This document shows positions 46,301 through 58,300 of a stretch of 64,000 nucleotides of DNA, piece by piece. This stretch comes from Paroedura picta (taxonomy: Eukaryota > Chordata > Lepidosauria > Squamata > Gekkonidae). The stretch's first letter is position 1. Every line of letters starts with the position of its first letter. The stretch is taken from assembly GCF_049243985.1 (NCBI RefSeq), contig NC_135372.1, positions 94,727,318 to 94,791,317 of the forward strand, given 5' to 3'. A model generated the notes under the pieces. That model did not search any database. It saw only the letters and a program-made list of their open reading frames with translations, and was not told where the DNA came from. Both the position numbers and the translations under genes were made by a program.

Positions 46301-49300
46301 GTCTAGAGGCCAGGATATGGGACTTGCTAGGAAGAGTGTGAGAAAGTCTGGGGAAGGAGACACAGAAGAAAATGAGGTACACCCACCAAGTCCTTGCAAA
46401 TTCCCCAATGTGCAATTAAGCCGGACAAATGGGTCACAGCTTTCCTGGGGAGAGACTGCCAGGAGGAGGGAAGGGAGGAACGCTGGACAGAGGGGGATAA
46501 AGGTAGATTGACTGTTATGTGGGAAGTATAGCAGGAAAAGGAAATAAGAAATAGTGAGGGAGAAGAAAATAAGATGAACCATACAAATCTCTGTGGGTAT
46601 GAAACTTTTGGTTTCATCTCTATTCATCCAGCTTCTACAACTCCCACACTCCATGTTCTGAAACAGTTATCAATGGGAGGGGTAAAGGAGGTAAAGGGAA
46701 TGATTAGAAAGACATCTCTGCTAGCTAGAACTCCTCATGCTGTTTTTAGATGGCCACTTGTACTGCTATTCCATCTCCTTTCACTTCAAGAAAGACACTT
46801 AAGGGTGTGGCTAAAGATGTCGTCCTGAGAGGGTGGCAGGGCATCTGCTCTGCTATCTCTGAAGCCTGACAGGGGTCAATTGTGCAAGCAATTGGCAGAA
46901 AAGAGGAGGGGTACGCAAACCTCACCTCACCTTTCTACCCAGGAAGTTCTTGGGGCCGTCTCCAATCCTTTAGGGAGTATATCTCCCTGGATTATAGGCT
47001 GTCAGCGTTCCAGGTCCAGAGGACGACTGCCATTTTCTACCTCGGACTTTCTTTTCTTTCTTTAATCTTAAAGTATCTGCTTCAACCCTACATGATGATT
47101 TACCACAAATGAACGCTTTGAACTGAGGGGAGGACTTCGGCTGAGTTCCAAAACATCATTTACTGCAAGTATCTCTCGCTTTTTTTTTCTCCGTCTCTCT
47201 TCCTGCATCAAAGCCCTTTGTTTCCCCCCTCCTCTTACTCTGCTCTGCCTGAAGCCACCTCGTTAAGAGGCAGGCTAATTCTCCTAACTAAGCAGAAGAA
47301 GGATTCAAATCAACTCGAATTAATTGGCAAAAGCTCTTATTGTAATTGTTTTGGTTTTCGGAGATAGAGATAAGAGCAGTGAATGTGAAAATCTCACGAG
47401 AACTTTGTGCCAGTACGAGAATCCCTGCCTTAACCGGCTTCAATACGTCACATGCCTGTGCCGGAACATTAGAGGATAAAACAGAGGACCTCTACTGGCC
47501 ACTTGTAAAATTGTTTGGGGCCGGGTTTTTTTAAAGTCAAAATCATGTCTATGTTAAAAAGATTGGCTCATCTAATAGAGATACAAACCCAAGATTACAA
47601 AGTATTCTTAGATGGATTGATCAAAAATATCTCCAAGGAGATCCAAGATGGCAAGGAAGAAGTCTTCAATAGGAATGATGGATCAATAACAGTGACTGAT
47701 GACAGCTTTAAACAAGGTGGAAAACCAACAGCAGAAGAGAAATCTGAAATTCATATCTTCAAGGAGATCCAAGATGCCAAGGAAGACGTCTTTAACAGGA
47801 ATAATGGATCAATAACAGTGGCTGATGACAGCTCTAAACAAGGTGGAAAACCAACAGTAGAAGAGAAATCTGAAATTCTGGAGACGGAAAATGGGATGCC
47901 GGAGTTCTGCAGCCCAGATAAGGACACCCTTTTTAAAAAGACATACAGCCATCTCAAAGCAAAAGTGTACAAAAATCAATCAAAAGAAATATGGATCTGC
48001 AGTGAAAGTAACCGATTTAAAGGATCTCTCTGGGGAAAAAATTGTATTGATACTGGAGTCCAGGAGGTGCAACGGCCTCAAGATTTATCGATGCATATTT
48101 TGCGGGAAAGAGTACAACTGCACTTTCTACGCCAAAGGCCAATGGGACAGAATATAATTTTACGGGAACGACAAGATGTAGCAAGCCTCGAGATGAGACC
48201 CCCTTAAGAAGACCGAAAGCTCATATTGTTTTATGTTTAATGTTATACCGTATTCTATATTTCCATTTTTATGAAAAAGGGGAAGCAGTGTCTCTTTCGC
48301 TCTTGTTTTTTTTTTTTTGTCTCTTTTCTTTTATAGGCATATAGGTAATATAATCATTAGTGCTGAAAATGTAAAATGGGGTTCTCCCCCCTTATTTTTT
48401 CTTTCTTCTATTAGTGAATTGTCCTAGGACTAAAGCCTACACTGGATGGTTCTTAGAATGGGTCAAGCAAAAATTGTTTTGTAGATGTATTAGAACCAAG
48501 GATAAGGAGAAGCTATAGAAGACTGAAAGCTTATATTGTTCTATGTTTAATGTTAAGCATTTAATCTAAACCTGGAAATCTTATTATTCTCTGTATTAAC
48601 AACATATACTGTATCCTATATTGCTATTTTTATGAAAAAGGGGAAGCAGTGCCTTTTTTCTCTCTTGTTTCTTTTTCTTAGTAGGCATATAGGTAATATA
48701 ATCGTTAGCGTTGGAAATATAAAATGGGGCTTTCCCCTCTTATTATTTTTTTTATTGGTGTATTGTTATAGGGCCAAAGCTCATATTGATCTGTAGAAAA
48801 TGCAAAGCTCTCAACTTATACCTGTCAGGATGGCTCTTAGAATGGGCCAAGTATAAATGGTTTGTAGATGTATCTGTATTAAGGATAAGGAGAAATTATG
48901 AAATCCTTTTGTAATTTTTTTTCTTTGTACATCTTTAAGGCAAAGCCCTACTTTCCTCTCCCTTTATCAGGGTATTGATACAGGGCCAAAACTAATACTA
49001 TGCTATAAGAAATGTTTAATGTTAAGCATCTAACTCAAACCTAGAAATATCTGCTAGGATAGCTCTCAGATTGTATCAAGCAGTTAATGTGAGGTCTACG
49101 ATCTCTCAAGTAAGTTGATTAATAATAACTTTTCTTTTGTATATCTAAACAGGCTTTTTTTTTTTTTAATGTAGTGGAAATGTGGATGGCTCTTAGACTC
49201 ATGGCTCTTAGAGTTTTGGGCAAAAGTTTATATCACTGTGGAGTCAATGTGGGGTCGTATATTCTCAAATGATGACTATATTTCTATCTTTATGAAAATA

Positions 49301-52300
49301 AAAAAAAATCATTATAAAAAAAAAAAAAAAAAAGCAGGTCACTTGATTCTGACAGCTGATCTGGTTTCTGTCCTATAGGTGACTATTAGGAGAGGGGAAA
49401 GGGAGTCCATTCTGCCCTGTTTCCTCCTATCTTCCCTTTCGCTTTTTCTTAATGGGGTTCTTTATTTATTTAAGACATTGTTGATAGTCTGTTTAGTCTG
49501 GGAAATATTTAACTCCCCTTTCTGCTTTGTAATAATGTCAATAAAGGTATTCTGAATATGAAAAAAAAAAAAAAAAGAAAAAGAAAAAAAAGAAAGACAC
49601 TTAACATTTTAGGGGACAGAACCTCCAGATCCTAGGTTTTGAAAGTGATGCCTATATGGACAAACTGTTCAGCTGATTGCTGATGATATTCCTCTGCTGC
49701 TGCACCACCACCATTCATTTTGTCAGATGAGGAAATGGGAAGGAATAAAGATGGGGGCTGGCACAGAGGCTGGCACTAGCATGATAAAGCTAGTTTCAGA
49801 GGTGTTGCTCTGCAGTAGCACTTTAGAGACCAGCAATATTTTGGGGGTATGAGGTTTAAGAGACAAAGCTACCTTTGTCGGTGGAGAGAGGTGTGCTACA
49901 AAGTATGAAGGGAAAGGGGGTGTAAGATTTTAAGCAGAGATGTACTGACAGAGCTGGAAACATGGAGATTGGAAAGGAACGGGAAGGAATTAAACAAACA
50001 AAAAACACATCCTTTTCTGGTTCTTCCATTATGCAGCCCCAGGAACCAATTTTCCAGGGGCTGGAAAGAACTGGAAGGAGGGAGAACAAGGCTAATTATC
50101 AGCATCCCTACAAGTCTTCCACTGATCGACTGCTGCATCCAGCTTCCAAGCCTCAACCAGATATTCACTAGAAATCAATGGATTCCAAATAACTCTTCTT
50201 TAAGAGTGTTAAATATTATACTAAATACTATACTGAAATAATGATTTATAAGCTCTGACCACTGGGTCCTTTAACCTCTCATAATGCAGTCATTAGAAAG
50301 GTTAAAAGAAAAGATGAAAACTATATATGTTTGCCCTTTTTGAGTCAGTATTTATCTAAAATAGATAACCAAAACTTGAGATATTATTCTAAATCAGTAG
50401 TTCTCAACCCTTTGGTGGTCGAACAACCCTTTCACAAGGTTTGTGGCAGAACAAGCAGCTTAGCCAGGGGTGGCCCACATCCCTTTACTGATGTCTCCAA
50501 ATCAATATTGTCTGAGGGAGGATGCCTGCACACAAGAGCTGAATAAATCTTTGTTGGTCTTAAAGGTGCCCCTGAACTCAATTTTTGTTCTTCCAAATCA
50601 CTGGTTTTCGTTACTCAGTTCATACCCCTTTTCTCCAAGGGGGTCCCAAAGTGGCCGAAATTGCTTTTCTTCAGTTTCATCCACACTACATCTTACATGG
50701 TAGATCGAGATAGAGCATTTGTCTGTCTGGAGCAGCGGAAAAGAGCAAGATCGGCATGGTGGGACAAGAGGCAAAACTGAACTGAGAAGCCTTGGAAAGA
50801 AACCCAATTTATATACAATCATGAACAATGTATCGTCATGCCGTTGGTCAGTTTCGGTTTAATTTCTGTGAAAGAACACTTGCATAATTTTATGGTTGGG
50901 GGTCACCACAACATGAGGAACTGTATTAAAGGGTCACAGCATTAGGAAAGTTGAGAACCACTGTTCTAAATGGTCTTCATTAGTGCCTCATATGGCAGCT
51001 TTAATATTTCCCATCCTTGCTGGAAATGCCATATGCTCTGTATTTACCATTTTATTTGCTTTCTTCATCACACTGGTGGTAGGTCACAGATCCTGTAATA
51101 ATTATCCTTTATAGTTTATGGATGAGTTCCAGTGGACATGCATACAACTTATTCTGCTTTTCAAGTATATTAGATTGTAACCTCACCCTTCGCTCTTTAG
51201 GGATTTTCCCTTCTGCTTCCAGCTTGGCTCTTGCTTGCCGTCTCTTTAGAATCCGGTGGTACTGTTTAGCATTCACATACAGGGGCTCCTCTTCAAGCAT
51301 CTCTGCTCCAGGCAAAGGTATCCTCTGAATAGCTGGCACAGATCCAGTCCCTGGCACCATCTATAACAAGGTAAGGAAGCAGTTCTGTTACATAAATGCA
51401 TTTAAGATGAGTACAAAAAGCAGTTATAAATATATGATTCCTGGCAATACAACCTCTATGTCTTCTGAAAAAATGTCTTGCAGTTAAGAGTTTCTTCAAC
51501 CTCCATAAAACTTGGTAGAAAACCACACAATATCAGCATTTACCATACCAGACTTAATACAATTCTGTTGGGAGCCCACACACAGTTCTAACTCAACCTT
51601 GCCCCAGTTGCCTTAACTGAGGACAGGTGTGGCCCAGATTCACCCACATGTGGAAGGCTGAGAGGTGGCTGGCACCCAGGCCGATTGCACTGACACAGCC
51701 AAGAATAAGACAGGAAGCCAACCAGAGGTAAGGAAAGAGTGGCCCAAAAAGCAAGGCTGAATTCAGACTTGGAGAAGGTCAGACTAAGAGGCAGCCCTGA
51801 ACAGCAAGGGAAAGGAGCTGGGCAGGGACACAGGCAGCAGTGCAAAGAGGCAGGAAAGGCTCCCCTTTCCTTTTATAGTCTCTCAGATAGAAGGAGACTG
51901 GAAACAAGCCAGGTGGGAGTGGATCCATGGAGTCCAAAACCTGAAGGCAACACACCTGGCTAGAGAGGAAGCAACAGACTGGGCCCAGACTCGGGAGAGA
52001 AGAGAGCATGGAGAGCCAGTCTGCAGAAGGAAGAGGACCTGGGTGTTGGAACCCATTATCCTTCCCAATTCTAAGGTTGGTGGGCCGATTGCCCTCTTTG
52101 GTGGCAGAACAAGAATAGCAGGGAAACCTCACACATTCCAAATACAAATTACAATGAACAAGACAGAAAAAAAAGTCTTCTGAACACACACAATGTTACC
52201 AAGGAACAAATTGGGATGTCTCTCAGAAGACTGAACAAGTAATAATTTATGCTGTAAATAAAATCTGGGGTGGAGTACAAGAAATATTCAGTACGTACCA

Positions 52301-55300
52301 TCACCATTCCACCTGAATTGACCACATTTCCAGCAACAGGCAGCGTCACAGTTACTGTCCCTTGTCCACTGCTGGTTGTATTGGTGTTGGCTCCAGTCTG
52401 AACTATCTGGGCTCCAGCCAAACTGGCTGCTGGGATGGTGATCATGCCTGTAACAGGGACTGTAACTTTAACAAACAAAAACAAAACAAAAAACATATAC
52501 AGAAGATGAAGGGAACACTGTTAGCCCCCTTTCAGATTTTATTTATTCTGCCCAGAAATACACCTAGGGAAAAGAGATTTTTTTGAAAAGTATGAAAAAA
52601 ATTGAGTCACAACCTATTTGTGAAGGCCGAGTGTTCTCCATAGGAGCTAAACTAGTCCTCTTATGCAGTGGTCCCCAACCTTTTTATCACCAGGGACCAC
52701 TCACCGGGGACCACTCAACGCCTTTTACTGAGGCCCGGGTGGGGGGGGGGTAGTTTACTCCTCTACTCTCAACCACTGCCCTAGCGCTCTCTGTTCGCTA
52801 TGGTGATGTTTAAACATCCCTTCAAAATACACGCCACAACAATGAAGTGTGTTGTAAAGGGCTGGGGGGGATGAAGTAAAGGGCCAGGGAGGGGGGGGAG
52901 AAGGCATCCTTCGGAGCCCACCTCCAATTAGTCGAAGGACCACATGTGATCCCCCACAGGTTGGGGAGCGCTACTCTTATGGATAGATATGAATTAGTGT
53001 GGGTCCTCATATCAAGCAAAAGGACATGTGCTATGGATGAAGAAAGCCAAAGGTTTAATCACTAGTGTTTCTGTTTAATAAGATCATAAGATATTAGTGT
53101 TGAGAAAACAGACCTTTCTTTTCATGTATGTCCAGATAACATTTAGCTAGATTTTATTTATTCAGATGTACCAGTGATTTGGCTTCATTTTAAAAATATT
53201 AATGGGGCAGGAATAACAGGCAGTTTGCTGCTTAACTTATTTATAAATTATTGGGAGTCAGGGATAACTAGTAAGGCCATTAATTTGTGGATGACACAAA
53301 ATTATTCAGAATGGCAAAAACCCAAGCAGGCTGTGAAAATGTTCTACATAACCTCTTCATAGCTGGTGAAATGGCAGATGACAATCAGTGTCCATATGTA
53401 CAAAGTGGTACATGCTGGGGAAAACAATAAAAAAATCATATTTACATAAGTGGGATCTCAATGGGTGGTAATTAATTAAGGCCATGGTAGACAGCCCAGA
53501 GAAAATGGTTGTTAGGTGTGCAGAAGCAGCAAAAAAGTCAAAAGAATGTGAAAACAGAACTGTTTTATCACCATGTCCTATTATATATATATCTAACTGC
53601 ATACACTGGGGTGACCAGAACTTGGTGCCCCCATTTCAAGTGGTATTTTCAAGGCAGAAGCCTGCAAGAAAGGATAACTTAAAATGATCAAAGAATAGGA
53701 ACACCATCCATATCATGATAGTATTTATAGCTTTTTGGCTGAGAAAAATGTGAAGGAACAAAGGATATGTGGCCCTTCCTTGCATACCCAGGGAATTGTT
53801 GATCACCAGTGTGGGATGGTAGGTGAATTTCCTCCAGGCCAGGCTGGATTCTAGAGATTTTGGTGGTGGGGGAACACTTGGACATGCAATTGGGGTCACT
53901 GTGGGTGGGCAGGTAGTTGTGAGTAGGTTGGACTAGATGACCCTGGTGTACCTTACAACTCTATGATTCTATGAATCATAAGAATGTAGAAAACGTTTTC
54001 TTCCTCTCTCATAATGCTAGAGCATTGGGTCACCCAATCAAATTTGTAGGCAGTAGATTAATGACAGAAAAAGTCCTTACACAATTCATAATTAATTTAT
54101 GGAACTGCTAGGAGGACCAATGACACAGCTTTAAAAAGGCCCCAGGCAACATCATGCAAGACAGGTCTATCAACAGGTATTAGTAGTGATCATAAAATGG
54201 ATCCTCCATGTTCTGAAGCAATGTATCTCCAAATATCAGTTACTGAAGGACAACCTATGAAAGAACACCGTTGCATTTATGCTTTGCTTGTTATCAGTAT
54301 TAAAGCACCCTTGCTCCCAGATTATACTTTTTTTTCACTAAACGATTTTTGCTACTTTAGTATAGATTTTGCTACTTTAGTATAGACAGTATAGATTTTT
54401 AGGAATACAGAGTACAGGTACTCCTGTCCCAAAGTTATATACTTGCTCCTTATTTATTTGGAAGCTAGTGTAGTACCTGGTGTATCAGACTAGGATACTG
54501 GAGACCCAGGCTCAAATCCCCTTTCTCCTATGGAAGTCTGATGGGTGACCCTGGTCAGTCACATACTCCCAATTTAGCCTACCACCTCACAGGGATGCTG
54601 TGAGGATAAAATGGAGAAGGAGGTAAGCTGCCTTGGGTCCTCACTGGGGAGAAAGGTCAGGTATATATGAAATACAGAAATAAACTGCATCTTGCCCTCC
54701 TAGCCAATTAGTACCTTCAAGTTAAAAAGCTATTACCATCAAACTCACTGTCCTGTGAAAAAGATTTTGTTGTTATATAAATTGGCATTTATAAAGGAGT
54801 GAACAATGTATGACTGATAAATGACACAAACACATAGCTCATGTATTGCAAGCCTTTGGCTTTTTCAGAAAATCTAGAACTCTCCGTTTCAGAAAGAGAA
54901 AGGCTGTGGTGTTTCAGGAAAGTGGCACTTGTGAGAAACCTCATAAATGTCACTGCAGCATAAACACAACACACCTTAAGGGTGTCCATACAATGTCATA
55001 CTAATGAACCTAATATTACTGCACCAAAGAGCTCCAAAAGTAGTCACGTGCATTTATGAATTTTAATTACCTTGGTATCTAGGGGCAAAAAGCAAACAGT
55101 GCATATTGTTATGGGAATGGTCACTATTATTTTGACATTCTATGGCATATAGAATTCCTACCTTGTTGAAGAATTGTTCCATCAGCATTAACTGGCTGAT
55201 AGACAATTGTCTGGCCTTCAGCTGTCTGCGCCACCTGCTGACCCTGAACAGCAATTTGCGGCTGGGTCTGACAAGCACAAAAACATCCCATCAGGGAAAA

Positions 55301-58300
55301 AAGCAAACACACACCAAGCCAGACAAGGCTACAATCTCTTGCAATTTCTAAATTTTTTGGAAATAGTTTTTAAAAGCACCCACATTTCTTGATTAGGTAG
55401 TCTCAGACCAGAACTATTGAGCATTTCAGTTTAGTGATCTAGATGCATCTAGTGATCTAGATGCATTTCTAAACAGATTTCAGTAAACTGCAAGGATGTG
55501 ACCATTTAAAAAAAAAACCCAAAACACACAAACCTAAATTTCAGCACACTCAAAAAATTATAATGAGGAGGTGGGGGGGAGAATTAGGACTATTACATTA
55601 AATAATATTACACTTCCTCCTTAGGAAGATTATACTATCGGTTAGCAGAGTAAAGGTATACTAGCCAATTAGATAAATTGAATATTCTGCCCAATATACA
55701 TAAGAACCAATTAAATCAATTATTTCCCACAATTCTTTCAAAAATATATAAATCGAACTGCTTTTTCAATTTTTCTCCTACTTTTCATACTTTTACCTGT
55801 GTCTGGCCAGCAGTAACTGCAGTTTGGGGTTGCTGGATGATGATTTGCTGTGTCTGACCCTGCTGACCTTGAACTTGCACAGCCTGCCCACCCTGAATCT
55901 GAATCTGGCCAGGCTGGACCAACTGAATCTGTGGGGGAGAAAAATTAATCAACTACCTTGTAAAACCTCAGTACCTAACATTGGCATTATCTAAATTATT
56001 CTCAGATAACCTCAATTTTCAGCTGCCAAGGTTAAGACAATGGCTAAGAAAAGCCATAACCAAGGCCATTTAATTTCTAAGTGAATAGAATATAAGACTG
56101 AATCCTGTTGTAACATTTCCTTTGACCTGGAATGTGGAAGATATCAATTTTTTGATTCCTGGAGTATTCTTAGAGGAAGGAAACTGATTGTTTAATACAG
56201 TCTATGCCTATAGGAAGTACCCACCAAATCCCTCAGTTTGGAGACTATGTTTTAAACCAACAGAAATGACTGCCATCAGAAAACAGTTACCTTAGCAACA
56301 AGAACAGCTCTGTTGATAGAGCCAACAATAAACTTAAGCATAAGGCTGAAAATAAACTTATTTATTTATATCACTTTAATGACTGGACATTATAATGACA
56401 TACAAATTAAGGACAAGATTGAGGCCAGTTACTCATTGATTATCTAATTTGATGAAGCCTATTTTGCCCAAATGCAGTATGGTCCAACGTAATAGTATTT
56501 AACCTGTAGCATCAAACAAATGTGGAGACTGAAGCCCAGGCTGCTACCTTATAAATTCCAACATCAAAGCATTCTGAAGACAGCATTTATGCCTGAGTTC
56601 TAACAGAATGAATAGTGATGCCACCAATGCATGAAGACCATATACTTAGAAAGCATTTTGCCCTTTGTTATGGGATGAACAACAGGAAACAGATATGTAG
56701 AGCTCTGTGCAATTCTGGAGTATACTAATCCTTCTCCACTGGATGAACCAGATTCAGAAGAAATATGGTAATGTTAGTTCCTGAGCCTTATGAAGCAGTG
56801 ACAACCAGCAACCACCTTAGGGACAAAAGTGGAACTGGAGCAAAAGACCACCTTGTCCTTGTGAAACACAAATAACCTTGGTTTAAGGCAAAGTGTTCCC
56901 AATTCTGACATATATCTTGATGAAGTGACAGCCACTAAGAATATGACCTTGAGTGTGAAAGAGAAGAATAAGGCACTGTGGCTTGATCAGCTTCAAGCCT
57001 CTTCCCTGTAGAAGGCCTTCTAGAAATTCATTTGTTCTTGTTGTATACTGTTTCTGTGAAGCCAACACAACCACAGTGACCTCCTCTGAAAAGCCATGGT
57101 TCAAAAGCATTTATTTATCAATTGCCAAGCAACTAGGTAGAGCCATGCTGCATCTGAATGATGAATCACACCACGTGTTAGGAGATTTGCAGAGATTGAG
57201 ACCTTCCAAGTTGACATTACAGACAATTACAGACAATTCCATGAGGCTGGAAAACTATGGCTTCCTAGGCAAGTGTAGTGGGGAAAGAAATAAAGGCATA
57301 TAGTAGATTCAGAGAGCAGGTGTCTTGAGACCATAGATCTATTTTGCTCCTGGGCACTGAGCAAAGAATGAGCTAAGCTGTGTGTTCTGAGGAGATACAA
57401 AGAGGTCCATCTGAGGGGTCTTGGAGCATTTGCAAGAGGATCCAAGGACCCAACTTCCACTCCTCTGGTCCAACTGAACCAATCCACCATTGTGAATGCT
57501 GCTGATGTGCACTGTCCTCAGAGACAGAAAATGGTGAACAGGCCAACAAAATCTTCATTTCCTTTTGCAGCAAACACAATTGGGTGCCACCCTGCTCACT
57601 GATGTGAACCTTGGCAGTGGTGGTATCCACAGAGATTCTTGAGTCAATTCTGAAAGTGAAGAACCAACCTGATCACCCGCAACTCCAGAAGATTTTTGCT
57701 TAGAGTTGACTTTGAGTAGGACCAAATATCCTGCTCCTAGCTCAGAGTGCAGTGAGCCTCCCAACCATGGAGACTTGAATTTGTGCTGGTGATGATCCCT
57801 TCTTCTTTCCCCTCTGAAAAATGACTCCTTGAATCACATTGAGATCTCTGGTCAGTTCCATTATGACATGCCTCTTAATGGAGATCAGGTTTGGAAAGTA
57901 GAGCACATGGAAGTCGACTGGAATGGAATCCACTGCCTACCCATTTTTGGACATGAAGATTAAGATCCCCAATTCTTATGGGAAAATCTGTATGTCCCCC
58001 AAAAGCATAAACAATGAGATTTCCTTCCCAACATAGATCAAGAACCTGTGTTTTTGAGGAATTAATTCTGAACCTCCTTGCTCTTAAGCAAGGTACTGAT
58101 CAAATATTATTAAAGCAGAGATGAAGATGAATTATCTGATTTCTCAGGTCTGCCATCACTGCTACTATTAAGTTTATAAAGATGCAGGGTAATATTCTTC
58201 AGGGTTTCCGTCTTCCTCCTGTATTTGACAAATCTACTGTGGTCTAAGATGGCTCATCTTTTTGAAGATTGTGAAGTAAGTTCTTCTGTTTGTAAAGCAG

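Noticed and set aside
46317-46654. Open frames on both strands beside NFYA exon 9
   Set aside because: They mirror each other in intron sequence and show no motif or splice support.
51122-51328. Plus-strand frame across NFYA exon 8
   Set aside because: Antisense shadow of a highly conserved coding exon.
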